Source of the DNA: Gossypium raimondii
Taxonomy: Eukaryota; Streptophyta; Magnoliopsida; Malvales; Malvaceae
Direction of reading: 5' to 3'
Assembly: GCF_025698545.1 (NCBI RefSeq)
Contig: NC_068575.1
Coordinates: 51,469,980-51,533,979, forward strand
DNA: 64,000 bases
The position numbers were made by a program, and so were the translations under genes. The notes beneath the pieces are model-generated. The model worked only from the letters and a program-made list of their open reading frames with translations. It did not search any database and had not been told where the DNA came from. This document shows positions 11,731 to 24,800 of this stretch, one piece after another. The first letter of the stretch is position 1; every line of letters begins with the position of its first letter.

Positions 11731-12097
11731 GAGTTGTAGACATAGATACTCGTATGAGAAACTTCTTTCCATTGATGTAACACTATCGCCTCATAGTCAA
11801 GTTGGTATAGATTCCTTCAATTGGCTGTGGAACTTTAGTTTTACTAGAGTGTTTCACTAGGCCACTAAGGCTTCAAATAGATGGACTTCTCCATATATTC
11901 CACGAGTCGAGCCAGTTCAAGTAGGGCCAAATGAGCTCCATTTAATCAGTTGATCTCCATGGGATGCTATTTGAGCATTCGTCACGGACTTTAATCCGTG
12001 GCTCGTGAAACTAGCACCTAACCTTGATTGAACTCGATCAAAGAACCCCGTAGGTCATTCCAATTTCGCAAAAAACAAATCATCAAATAAAACAATA
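11731..12097. other. Spacer between solo LTRs A and B
   Basis: 367 bp of non-LTR sequence. It may continue the LINE-like remnant cut by LTR A (a frame reads DSFNWLWNFSFTRVF, then stops), but this is weak. Confidence 0.35.
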
Positions 12098-13279
12098 GGA
12101 GATGTAACAGCCCAAAATAGGGCCTAGTCGGAACAGTGGTTTCAAGACCACAAACCCGAAGTAAAAATATTTAATTTATGATTATTTTAGAGTCTATGAT
12201 ATGTTTGGGTGATGGTGTGCAAATTTTGTTAAGTAATTTTTTTATCGATAAAGTGCCCAAATTTTATTATTGGGATTAAATTGTATTAATTGCAAAATAT
12301 GAGTTCTAGAACATAAGTACTTGTTTTAAATGGGGGTTTAAATTAGAGGTCTTTAAATGAAAAATAGACCATCATATTTTGTTATGGACAAAACTAGTCA
12401 TGGAAGGGTAAAAATTGAAGGTTTAGTAAGAAGGGCATTTCTGTCATTTGGGTGTTTTAAGGCATAAAAGACAAAATTGAAACCCAAAAATCTGCTCATT
12501 CTCTTCTCCATGCTGCCGAAGTTTTCAAAAAGCCATGGCTAGGGTTTCAAGCTTTTTCAAAGTTCAATTGTAAGTGCATTTGAGCCCCATTTTTAATGTT
12601 CTTCGTATTTTTGAGATCCTAGAAGCTTAATCTTTCCATTTTTACCATTTATTTACATGAAAAATGAAGTTTAAAAATTGACCCATGCTAGATATTTGTG
12701 CATTTTGATGTTTAATGGTAGAATAAGGGTGCACGAGGTTAGGAGAACGATTTTTGCTAAGTGATTTTCGTTGAAAATGGTTAAAACGGGTTAATTAGTA
12801 AAAGTTGTAAATGCTCCTAAAAGTGTGAAATAATAAGAATTTGAGGTTGTTTTAGAAGAGTAAAAGGTTCAGCTGACCTTGAATGTTATGGAAATTGAAT
12901 AAAAATCATATTACGAGCCTAGGGGCAAAATTGTAATTATGAGAAAGTTTAGGGGTAAAATTGTAAATATGTCGTAGTATGATTTTTGTATTAAAATAAG
13001 TAATGTGAGTGATAATTAAGTGAAATGTGACATTTTAGATCAAAGAAATCAAGATTTGGACCAAGTACGGGGAAATATCAATCAAAATGATCGATTCGTG
13101 TTGAGGTAAGTTCATATGGTTAGTCTAAGTGATCGATTATTAAATTTGAATTGAGATGATGTCTTATTTTTTATATATATTTGTTATCTAATCATGACTT
13201 TATGCAAGTACGAGATTAGATTAAATGATCAATCGTGAGAAATACAGGGTCAAGTACATTCGTACTACAACTCGTGATG

Positions 13280-13555
13280 AATTGACGGAAAAGACCATGG
13301 TTGGACCATGGCAGTGAGTGTGCCAGTGTAAGACCATGTCTGGGACATGGCATCAGCACAGACCGTGGAGTGCTAGTGTAAGACCATGTCTGGGACATGG
13401 CATCGGCACGGACAGAAGAGAGTCAGTGTAAGACCATGTTTGGGACATGGCATCGGCTCGAGATGAGTGCCAGTGTAAGACCATGTCTGGGACATGGCAT
13501 CGGCACCGATATGTGATCCCATGTAAGACCATATCTAGGATATGGCATTGGCGTC
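13280..13555. repeat. ~50-bp tandem array in solo LTR B
   Basis: Five to six units centred on GACCATGTCTGGGACATGGC. Starts of AGTGTAAGACCATG-type phrases fall at 13325, 13375, 13425, 13472 and about 13520. Each unit holds an imperfect palindrome (CCATGTCTGGGACATGG), which could form a hairpin in RNA. The last unit is diverged. Confidence 0.85.
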
Positions 13556-13934
13556 CTACTAGGTGTACGAGATATCTCGAACATCCCTAATATTACAAGT
13601 AGTTCAACGGGAAATTCAAGGAGTATGCTCAAGATAAGTAAGAGTAGGATATGTGAGTATTATGACTAGGCACAGGTATGTGTATGAGACTCATAAATAA
13701 TGTGCTCAGATTATGATGCATTATTGATAAGGATGCAAACAAGTAAGTTTGTATGTGATTAATTTCTTGTTTTTGCTTACGTTTTAACATTTTTATGAGA
13801 TATGATTGAATATGGAATAATTACTTGAGGTGAATTATGAATTACGGTTACATATGGAAGAGTTGGAAAATGTTTAAAAAAAATGAGAATTTGTGGTTGA
13901 ACCTTCGGAATGGATCGGATATCGTTGGAAATAT

Positions 13935-14130
13935 AGGTGGATACTATGTGCTGATTCCACCGGATATTTATGAAAAGTGATTGCTATGTGCTGATTTCAC
14001 CGGATACCAATGGTTATATAAGTGATTGCTATGTGCTGAATTCAACCGGTACCATTGAGTATAAAGGTGGTTGCTATGTGCTGATTACACCGAGTACTAT
14101 ATAAGGGTGGTGCTGTGTGCTGATCCATCG
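13935..14130. repeat. ~40-46-bp tandem array in solo LTR B
   Basis: The phrase TGTGCTGATTCCACCGGATA recurs with changes: TATGTGCTGA starts at about 13945, 13985, 14029 and 14075, and a TGTGTGCTGA version near 14114. It is independent in sequence from the upstream 50-bp array. Confidence 0.8.
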
Positions 14131-15481
14131 TGTAATTGAGATTATTTCAAAGTGTTTATCGGGAAACTAATTAAGTGGAAATATATGTTATGAACAACGT
14201 GTTCGATCTTTAATCAACCCTTTGGCACGATGAAATGAAGCATTGAAATTAAGAACGAGTAAATTTAACAACAAAACAGTTTAGGACAGAAACAATTGTG
14301 TGAGTTTAAAAAATCACCAAAAATGGTGGGAATTGAATTAGAGGTTGTATGATATATGAAATTAAATTTGAATGAGCCTATTTTCATATAAATGAAACAT
14401 AGTAAGCAAAAGAGTTATATATTTTGAAATATTTAAATTCTAGTGAGACAGGGACAGAATGAATTTGAAATCCCCTGTTCCAAATTTGGAAAATTACTAA
14501 AAATTGTACAAAAATAATTATGGTTTGTGATTCATATGCTTAAATTTATAAATGAGTCTATTTTCAAGAGAAACAAACGGGGACATCATTTGAGTTCTGT
14601 GAAAAAAGATAATTAATTTTTAGTGAAGAGGGGTTAGAGTTGTCGAGCAGTGAAATAGGGGAATTTTTAATGAATAAACTGTATTAATTGGCTAGACCAA
14701 AAATTCTAAAATTTCTATGGTAAGAAATTATGTAAGTCTAGTTTCAGGGAAAATTAACGGTTCTTCATTTGGAGCTCTGTAGCTCGAGAAATAAATAATT
14801 TAGTGACAGTGACTCAAGTAGACAGATTAATGTGAACATTAGTAATAAGGTGTAAGCATGTGATATAATGATTATATCATGTTAAGAAATTATTGCGAGG
14901 ATTTGTCCACACAAGTTTATTAATTTCTTATTATTTTCATATGAACTTACTAAGCATTTATGCTTACTTCCCCTCTCTTTTCCTTTGCCTTATAGTATCG
15001 CCAAGTTAGCTCGGGGATCGGTGGATGTCGGAGATTCGCTCACACTGTCAATTGGAACACTTGGTATATCTAGATACATTAATTTTTGGGTTATGGCATG
15101 TATAGTAGGCCTGGTCGTTTTGTCATATATGTCATATTTCTTATGGCCTAAAATGTTGGCCCTTATTTAATAAATTTTTTTTTGATTAAGGCTATTTGGA
15201 GATGACCAATATTGATGGTTGTTATACGCCTATGATGTGGTTATTCATGTATGTGGTAATTGCATAATTGAATGTTGTGGAGGTGGTTTACAAATGATTT
15301 CATGAATGACGATGTGTATGGGAATGTGTATGTAAAATTAGGTATTCGGATGTCCAATTATAGTATGATACATGTTGACGAGATTTTATGACCCGGTTTT
15401 ATATGTTCAAGAAATTTTAAGTCCGCTAACGCCTCGTACCCTATTCCGGCGTTGGATACGGGTAAGGGGTGTTACAGGAGA

Positions 15482-16575
15482 TGTTGATACACCCTTATGT
15501 TGCTAGCAAAACAAGTTTCTATGGAGCCAAATGCTCTGTAACATGAAAATGGCCTTCCCCCTTGTTACAACATCTTGCAAGCTCAACAGATACAAAGCGA
15601 ATTTGTAGCAAGAGTAGTGTGAAATGTGGAGTCCTCCTTGCTACCAGACCTCACGCACTTTAGAACATTTAAGATTAGAGGTAGATCTTGCGACTAAGTT
15701 TTAATAGCCTCACTAAAATTTTCAAAATTTTTAAGAGTTTTATGAATTTTTTTAAAAAAAATTAGTGGTCTAATTAATTTTTTATATTTAATGAGAATTT
15801 CAAGAAAAAAATTAGAAGACCTTAACTAAAATTTTGAAAATAATTTCAATGAAAGTTTTCAATTTTTTTTGGGGTAGAGCAAGGCCCCGTTGGCCTCCAT
15901 TATGGACCGCCCCTATTCATGACCCAAACTCTCCACAAGGAGATTAGTGGGGTAGTATATGAATTCATTTTTCAACTAATTTGTTTGTTAATATCATATT
16001 TGTTTTGTGTTTTGATTAATAACATATATTACATAATTAATCATACTAATTCAAATTTATTTTAAATGAGGTGTTTGTCAATTTTGAAAGAATTTATTAT
16101 CAACCTCTTTCAGATATGATTCTATCTAATTCTGAAGAGAAGAACTTGCATCGAATAAAATATTATAAATTTAAGGGGAATTTGATAAAATTTTAAGTTT
16201 GCCCCTTCCTTTCACCCATAATGTTAATAATTAGTTTTATGCAAGTTATGAGGATTTTATTTTTGTAATGGGATTTTAATATCATGACTCGATTAATTCA
16301 TAAGTGATAAGGTTTTAGCATAATGATTCAAATGAATTATAGTTGCAGAATTTGCAGGTGGGGGTAGTTTGGTAAATTTAAAAGTACAAAAAGAAAAGTT
16401 GTACTGTTTAATTAAGAATTTGAAGCATAGCGCCTTAAAGGTGCTCTTATTATAATATAGCAAAACCAGTTACAAGGGTGATCAAAATCCAACTTTATTC
16501 GCTGAACTCACATAAAGTACTTTCATGCATATAGTTCAAACATTGTTCTTTCAGGCAAAAGACCCAAACTTGGCC
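15482..16575. other. Intergenic between solo LTR B and DJ-1 gene
   Basis: A/T-rich sequence with poly-A/T runs and no recognisable coding region. The last part (about 16440-16575) probably includes the 3' untranslated end of the DJ-1 gene. Confidence 0.5.
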
Positions 16576-18062
16576 TCACTCAAAGCTCAAAGATAAACCA
16601 AGAAGTTTGGATAAATGAGATATGAAAGAAGGAAGGGCAGGCCATCCAACAGCAGTCACCAGCTTTCCATCAGAGACACACCCTTTAGACTCTTCCAATT
16701 CCCCTCCACCAATCTTCACCATTACCTTCATTCCATCCCCGCATGCACATCTCTTCCCCTGAATCAGATTAAGTCATTAATGTTTTAAAACCCATAGCTT
16801 CCTTTGGTTTCAACAACCGTTGTATAATCAAATAGCGATAGTTAGAGATTACCTTTAGAACACCAGCAGCAGCAAGGAGCCATTGCCCTTGCCCAACACC
16901 AGCAATGACCCTGTTTTTCTCAGCGAATTCCTTCACTAGAGTGACTGCTTTGTCGTTCATTACCAGCAACTCTGGGGACCTCCCACCCGGCACAACAAGG
17001 CAATCGTAATCATAAACACTTACATCACTCCAATTGGCTGTAATAACCAAGTTATGGCCACGTTTCTCGCTGAAGGCTTGGGCTCCTTCATCATCGTGGA
17101 TTGCAGTGACACAGGTTTCGCCCTTTTTCTTGCTTGGGGTAACTGCATCGACCTTGCACCCTAATGCTTGGAGCGCACGGAATGGGACATTAAATTCATA
17201 ATCTTCTACATAGTCCTTGGAAAACACAACAGATTTATGATCAGTTTTATTCGTGTAACTATCTTCCTAGTGAAGAGCTTATTTTTCTTACCCCACAAAG
17301 GAAAAGCACTGAGTTAGCCTTGGTTGTATGAATTCGGGCTCCCATGGATTCAAACAAAGTTTTGAGAATTTCAGCATGCGCTGGCCATCCTATGGAACTC
17401 AAGATGTTTCCATCTTTGAGACAAGCAGTAATGTCAAAAGGTGATGTGATTCCAGGTTGTTCCCACCAAATACCACCCGCCAGCTCTATCACTGGTTTCA
17501 TGCTTGCAAAGGCAGTGCATTTCTTGCCTTTCAAAAGCCCTGCCGCAGCCAAAATGAGTTGGCTATGGCAAGTGGTGACAATAGGCTTTCCTGCTTCAGC
17601 AAACGCTTTAACAATGCTCAAGACCCTGTCGTCGACGCTGAAGAGCTCCGTGAACCGGCCGCCAGGAATAACCAGGGCATCATAGCATCCGACCTCCACT
17701 TCATTGAAGTTCGAATTCAGTGTAAATGAATGGCCTGGCAGTTCTGAGTAATGCTGGAAAAAGAAAGGTTTAAAACTAAACTCTCATATTCAATGCCCTG
17801 GAAACAAAAACAGCTTACCTTTGTTTCTGGACCCTGGTGTGAACTAACCATACATGTATGATGAAATAGCAAAGCATTTTACCTCAAATCCCAAGGACAC
17901 ATGGATGGCAGTGAAGCATTTTTGACCAGGTAATTTGGTGGGAGAGACGCAATCAACTCGAACCCCAAAGGCTTGCAGCACTTGGAAAGGCACCATCACT
18001 TCGAAATCTTCCATGTAGTCGCCACAGATTATCAAAGCAGATTTCTCCACAACAGAGCCCAT
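16576..18062 (-). CDS. DJ-1 homolog D-like protein (two DJ-1/PfpI domains), 395 aa
   Basis: Four exons join in frame with GT-AG introns: 18062-17883, 17753-17292, 17215-16853 and 16758-16576 (60+154+121+61 codons including the stop). The start is [20 protein letters not shown]. Two tandem DJ-1/PfpI domains cover about residues 7-200 and 208-395. The first has the nucleophile elbow TCHSQ with Cys122 and the PGGRFTEL glutamate segment. The second has PGGRSPEL, but its elbow reads GVGQGQ, with Gly in place of the expected Cys near residue 322 and Gln in place of His. Plant two-domain DJ-1 proteins (Arabidopsis DJ1D is about 392 aa) are reported as glyoxalase- or stress-related enzymes, probably cytosolic. 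Length and layout match; activity of this copy is uncertain because of the second-domain change. Confidence 0.9.
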
Positions 18063-18864
18063 GATGTTCAATCACTGGCAGTGGCAGAGTAGTTTACCAA
18101 AACAAAAGAGTGTGTGTACGTATATGCATAATGTACTTGGAGTTGGTGGTGAGTCAGAACAAATGGAAGTAATGAAGAGGCAGTTTTCACATGCCAGTTA
18201 CGCAAAATGATAAAAATGAAAACCGTCGCTTTCCATTTCCCAAAGCAAGAAAGTTGTTTCTCTCCTAAATAAACCACTTAACGCCGTTAAGAAGGCATGG
18301 GAATAAGGGGAAGGAGTCGTATACGCAAAGGCAACTTCAGATGTATTAATTCACATGAAATTTAGAATCCAACTATTTCACCCCCATTACGAAAGAAACG
18401 GATTTTAATAGAATCGAGATTCATTCAGTTTGCGGCATTTGTAACATTCCCATTGTCTTTTCTCCTTAGACACGCTTCATTAAGTGGGTTCAGGCTTCAT
18501 TGTATAACAGTCGGGTTTTTTAACGCTTCCATTTTCCACCTTTTTATGTTCACCTTCAGATCCATGGGCATTTAAATGATGTTGATGCTTTACAGGCAAA
18601 CAAGATGAGGAAAGCTGAAGCTATTAAATAATAGGCATTTCAAACATATCAACTGATTATATATTAATACAAACAGTTTCTCTAAAATGGTACAGTAAAA
18701 GATGTTGCAAGTGTAGCTGCCTAATGCTTTTTCTTCTGGCTCTTTCCCAGTCTTTGACAATCTATGGTTAAAGGGGAGCTTTCGTAAGTCAAAAAATATG
18801 GAAAAGCTCGCCCAAGTTGAGATGATTCGATCAAAAGCATACAAATGGTACATTCGCTTCTCCA
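18063..18864. other. Upstream region of DJ-1 gene and 3' flank of GBP gene
   Basis: Both neighbours are on the minus strand, so this spacer holds the promoter and 5' leader of the DJ-1 gene (18063 upward) and the 3' untranslated region of the GTPase gene (below 18865). No TATA box stood out and no other gene is seen. Confidence 0.5.
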
Positions 18865-21800
18865 TTAATCTGATCTTGGTCTATTCGAGCCACTTTTATG
18901 ACTATTATACATAGGTAAAAGCCATCGCGACTTGTGTTTCCGTCTGCCATAACACCGCCAATAAAGCATCCAAAGAGCTACTGCACAACCAATGGGAATG
19001 GCCCATCTACAAAAACAAATGAACGCAGAAGGTAAACAGGTTGCAGATACTAACTATATTTGCAACTTTGGAATGGTAGAGAAAGAAAAATGGTCATTTT
19101 GACACGCTTCTGCTAAGAGTACGTGGCCGAGTAGTAACAATGACAAAGCAAGTTTGTTTAGAAATGCAACTGAAAGTGTTCTATTACCTGTCCAAATCAA
19201 GGATGGGATTGTAGACAATAGTTTCCCAAGTGGATACAATAAAATGCCACACAGGGTTGTAGTAAAGAGACTCCGATGACCAGAACATCCTCGTATATGT
19301 CTCTAAGAAGATAAATAGTACCCATGCTGCCATTTCAATCAATATGAACTTTATGATAAACCGGCCAACCATCACCATGATGAGGGAGAAGGTCACCAAC
19401 CAATTGAAGAGTCGTTGATTGTATTCCTTGATAAACAGAGAACGCGACTTACCCATCATCTGCAAAATGTATCATACATTCAAAAACATATTATTTAGCA
19501 AAGACATGACAATAAAAATTGTTGCAGTTTCAATTAGAAAGCATTATAAATATGTATATTCTATTTAATAGGCAAGTTAAAAAATGATCCAGCCCCCTTC
19601 TCACCCACAATTCCTTCAAAATCATGGTGTTCAATGTAGTTGAAATTATTTTAGTTTCATGTCCACCTTCAAAGGCTGGAAGTACTTGTTCAACAGGGAG
19701 AAAGAACCAAACTTCATCTATTCAAGCATTAAACTGACTCAGATTCCATTTCGAAATATTCTCTAACACACTCTATCAATAAAATTGAATGGAACTCCCA
19801 CCATTCCCTCTAAATATTGCAACAGAAGGGAAAAAAGAACTTTTTGTAAGAAAAAAGAAGCTGAATAGGGAACTGCAAAGATTCCAGATTACCTTCACCA
19901 TCCGTTGCTCATAATTAGCTCTTGAAGGCCCAATGCACTCCTGCTCAAAGCTTCGGTTGCATTGCAGGAAACCTGCATTAAATTTTGCCATAGAAGGAAG
20001 TCTGAGGACTTGAAGCTGGTCCATGTTGTCTTCACATTGGGTATACAGCGCCTCACAGAGCCTTGCAGAGTGATATTGATTCGCCATAATGATATTTTTA
20101 TTTACCTGGACAAAATTTTCCACATCAAGGACATGAGAACTACAAAAGCTAGTAGTCTACTAGATCAGATTACATACAAAAATATTTAAAAGAGTAGGAT
20201 TTATCACTTTTAAAACCCAGGAACATGCCTAGCATTATACATAGTTTACCCGAAAACAATGCCTTCATATAAATTTTCAGCTAGTTTACAATAGCAATGG
20301 ATCAAATAGCTGAAATCTGAAAAATGTGTATCTACTAAAGTTATGGTTGTCTATTTAAGTTTCCAACTTATCTACCATCTAGCAACTTACAAAATCTCCT
20401 TTTACAACCACTAAATTAGAATTTGATACGTTTATAGAAAGAACCAAGAATTTGAATGACTCAGGAATGAAAATATGAATGTATGAATTGATAAATCATC
20501 ATTGATGAGAAAAACAAAAAAGAAAAGGTAATGCCCTCTAGAGTGCCAGTCAATACCTCCTTGATGTCTTCATCCAGTTGCTCGAAAGAGCTCTTTGCAT
20601 GGCGACGACCAAAATGTAGTTCATCAAAAGCCTTCATTGCTTCCTCTCGAGACCTGTCATGGGCATCTTGTAAGGACTGCTCTGGCATAGGTAAACGTAA
20701 TTTTCCCATCCTTCCGTTGTACAGCTTCAAACATCGCTCTACAATACCTTTATTGAAAACCTCTACAAGAGAGCCTGTTGATGGGATCTCCCCTTTATTC
20801 AAAGCTTCAAGTATCTATAATATGAAAACAAAAGGCATTTATAGACATCAATCAATCCCATCCCTAACAATGACTAATTTACGAATTCTCACAATCCATG
20901 AACTGTAACTTATTGAAGAACAAGTCTGAGAATAGGAACACAGACTAACCTTCTCCAGGAATGAAACAAACTCTTTTCCATTTAAAGATTTGCCCTGCAC
21001 AATCTTGGGGCGAATAATACTAGCTACAAGCTCTTTCAATTGCTCTCTTTTCTTAACATACATGGGATCAAGGTCATCATCCTTCAGGTCACAAAGCTTT
21101 GTTCGCATGAGATGAGGCTGTAAGTTCAAATGCTAGTTAATTAGGTAGTCAAGGTTTAGATTTTAGCAATAACTTTAATTAGTTGTCAACAAGCAATATA
21201 GATCTGCAGCAAATCAACATATTTGGGAAATATACACACATTCCATCATCCAAAATCTCAGTGAAAGCATGAACAAATATATGTCCTAGCCTTCTCCACC
21301 ACCATGTAAAACCAAATATGAATATTAAATGTAGCCATGAATTGAAAAAAGTCTTATGTAGACATACGACATCATAAGTCCTATACACATCAAGCATCCA
21401 TTTAAGTTTCTGATCAGAATGACAATAGCATCGGAATGGAGAGAAAGGGTAAAGAGCTAAGGTAATATACAAGTTAAAAAAAATTGAAACTCATACCTGG
21501 GGTAGGCTAAATGCTGTGCTATTATCCCCCATTACAGCTAAGGAGTCCCGGATCTGATTAACCTGACAAAGTTCCAAAAACTGTGAAATTCTGATCAAGA
21601 GTGAAATTAGATTAGTGATAACCTACAAGTAGGTCATGAAAGGAATACCTGATCAATATTTTTGTCTCCTGAAGACACAAAAGACAGACCATCATAAGAC
21701 CATCCCAAAATTGAAGCAAAAATTAATATAAATAAACATCTATCTAACAACTAAGGATGCTCCAGTAAACTAACCACCAGTGTTAGGGACATGTCTAAGT

Positions 21801-24800
21801 GCCTCATCCACCATTTCTTTCACTGTTTTCCCTTCTGCATAAAAACCCAGAAAAATGGCAGTGAAAAGACACAACTGCCGAATGGCATTTGGAAAGGAAT
21901 GTCTCACAAATCTACCACAGCATTTTAAATGAAGCTTGGAGTATAGTGAATGAATCCAAAGAAAATTTTAACCAGACATATATCCAAACAGATAAAATCT
22001 ACGAATGTAAACTTAAAAGGGATAACCCTGTTGCAATTATAATGATAAAGGCAGTGGTATTGAAGCTACCCAGAAGGCAATTATCAACTTACCCAGAAAA
22101 TCTCGCTGGATAAGCCACAAAAGTTTTGCAGGTTCAAAAGCAACATCTTGCCCCTACAAGAAATTTAGTTACTCTAGAATCACCACAGCAAAACAGCTTC
22201 ATTTGCACAAACATAAATAAGGCAAGCATTTTAGGGGTTCAAAATTTACCTTCACTCTGTGTTCCATGAATTGTTTGTCAAAAACCACAAGATAAGTTAG
22301 TGTCAAAATTAACAAGCACTAAAATGCAAAATAGCACCAATTTTCCTCATTGTATGTAGTACGTTGATAATGCTTTCTGTTCAGTTTATGGAAGAAGGGC
22401 AAACCTTCCATAAAATTCTTCAGCAAGCTCAACAGCAAATGAAAGCCTTGATATGTCAGCTTCCCGGACCTAATGAAAGAACAGAACAGACATGTTTATC
22501 AACAAAAAATCAACCCATCAAAGGCAGCTGGTAATTCTGGACTTCAAGACTTTTGGTCACATGTCCACAATCTGAAGCATAGACTGTGATGCTAAATGAA
22601 TAGCTGAAATGCTAAAATTGACAACATTGCTTTTATAAATGTATAATAAGAGAAATCCATATAAAACACCAGGATAGCACTTTATTTTTAGCCAAGAGGA
22701 GACAGGCAACTATCAACATCTTCTCATATTGGAAGATGTTTTTTCTATTTAAAGAAAATTTTATACAGATACCGCTTTTCAATTTATCAAAGCCCAAAAA
22801 GATCTTTTTTTATGCTTTGTTTTAGTAATCAATTGTAAGATATCTTAACCAGAGATCGCATACCTACATAGTATTTATTTAATATCTAGAAAAACCAACC
22901 TTCATATATAGTCACTAAAGTTAAGCAAACTTTTACTCGAAGTTTTTTGTCAAAGCAGTAAATTGTAATCTTATATCCCAAGAATGCACTTAGCTTTCCA
23001 AATTTTAGCTTGAACCATATGATCTAAAACACTAGCCGTTTCAGCTTCCAAATATGTCAATGTTTCAAATAAGATCATCTAAAAACAAGGAAAAGTTCTA
23101 AATATATATAGAGGGAAGAATTAACTAACCGTCTCAGGCAGGTTATAAATCAGTACAGAGCTCATAACAGTAGCCAAAGCAAAAATCCTGCATGAACAGA
23201 CATCAGAAAAAGCAATATAACTAAAAATATACCACATAAAGCAAGTTGAAGTACATGTGCTGGAATTACCTATCGTCATATACATTTGACTTCCCGACAC
23301 TTTCAAAACCCTCAGTATCAAGGTAAAAGACAGAAGTTCTTACTCCATCAATATTCAATTCTAGCGGTGTTCCCCAAACCCAAATTCCTGGTAGAAACAA
23401 AGTGTAAACATCCTATTTAACAGGTGTGCATAACTGTAATATTGTTGCTGTCTTACCCTTTGTTTTTGTGTCACGCATGTGCCCAACACCAAATCCTGAG
23501 GGATAAATAGGAAAGAGTGTAAACAAGAAGTCGTCAAATTGATCCCATTTAAATTTTCAAAAATATTGAAGTGACAACAATGTCTGCAAACAACAAAGGA
23601 GCATAAAGCAGTAAGGAATGCACCTTCATAACAAGAAAGTGATAGAAGTTGATTCAGCAGAAAAGATTTGCCGGAGCGGTAGGGACCTATGACCTGGATA
23701 TAAGATTTGAGTAAAAATAAATTAGGTGCAGTATCAAATTTGATACGTTTTGTTATAGGAATAAACCAATAATGTCAACCAGCAATTCACCCGGAATAAC
23801 GAGTTAGATATCATTGAAGAAGTCAGTAAATATTGGATGATTTGCATCTTATATGCAACAAACATTTACACTGTGCTATAAGTACTGATGATTCAATGCA
23901 TCAATTTTACAAATGCACCTCCCATAGAAATGCCAACAGTCATACTTGGGATGAATTTCCTCACACTAATGCTAATATTTTCTATAACATGGGCAAAATA
24001 CTTTCTTACTTTCCTGGGTTGGGAAAGAGGGGGAGAGGGGGGACCCAATTAGAGCAGTTTGCTTTAGTAATTCATATTTTGAGTCTAACAGATATCTAGA
24101 GTCAGGTCACTAGATTAAAACCAATAAACTGCAAATGTATACTACATGCCTGGGAAGGGTATCTAAACTTACAGCAACAGCTGCAATTGGGGTATTTATT
24201 CTGCTGATGGCTTCCAAGCCTTCCCTCGAAAGGCGAAGCTTTGTATGACCAGGATCAGGCTCCACGATAGGAAATCTATATGCATAAATTTAAGTGAAGA
24301 AAAAAAGGAAACGAGATCAGCATCAGATTAAACCGAAGATCATTATAACCTATTGAGATTATGTGAAGTTGTTGCAAAAGCAGGCACAACTATCAAGCTA
24401 GTGCTAAATTAGAATCAGATTTCAAGGGAAAATTTGAATGTCACGCTTAAACAGCATTTACATGTACTTCATACATAAAAAATAAAAAAATAAATAAATT
24501 CCCTATGGAAAGCACATTTCTTAATGCTATTATTCTGCATCATAAGCTTAAAATCTTTCCTGCAAGTGCACGAGAAATTTTAAAGGAAAAAAGGGCATTT
24601 ATTAGCATCAGCATAAAAGCAGAACGGCTTACAAACACTCCCCAGTTTTAAAGCAACAACGCATATAGTCTAGATATGATGCAACCCAAGCATGGTTATA
24701 TGGATCCTCGTCCTGTACCTTTGCTTCTTTTGGTGCACATGTATGATGGCACAGACCGTACAATCTATAAAACTTGCTTTGCTCTCAAAAATAAACTGTG

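Larger units (their letters stand above)
12103..15476 (+). repeat. Solo LTR B, Ty3/Gypsy type (3374 bp)
   Basis: It begins TGTAACAGCCCAAAATAGGG and ends GGTAAGGGGTGTTACA. The 5-bp flanks are identical: GGAGA at 12098-12102 and GGAGA at 15477-15481. There is no internal retrotransposon region and no second LTR, so this is a solo LTR left by recombination. Two tandem arrays lie inside it (13280-13555 and 13935-14130). Orientation follows from the 3' part, which ends CTATTCCGGCGTTGGATACG, the phrase seen in reverse at the left end of solo LTR C. Confidence 0.85.

Noticed and set aside
17344-17729. Plus-strand ORFs opposite DJ-1 exon 2
   Set aside because: Antisense shadows of a conserved coding exon.
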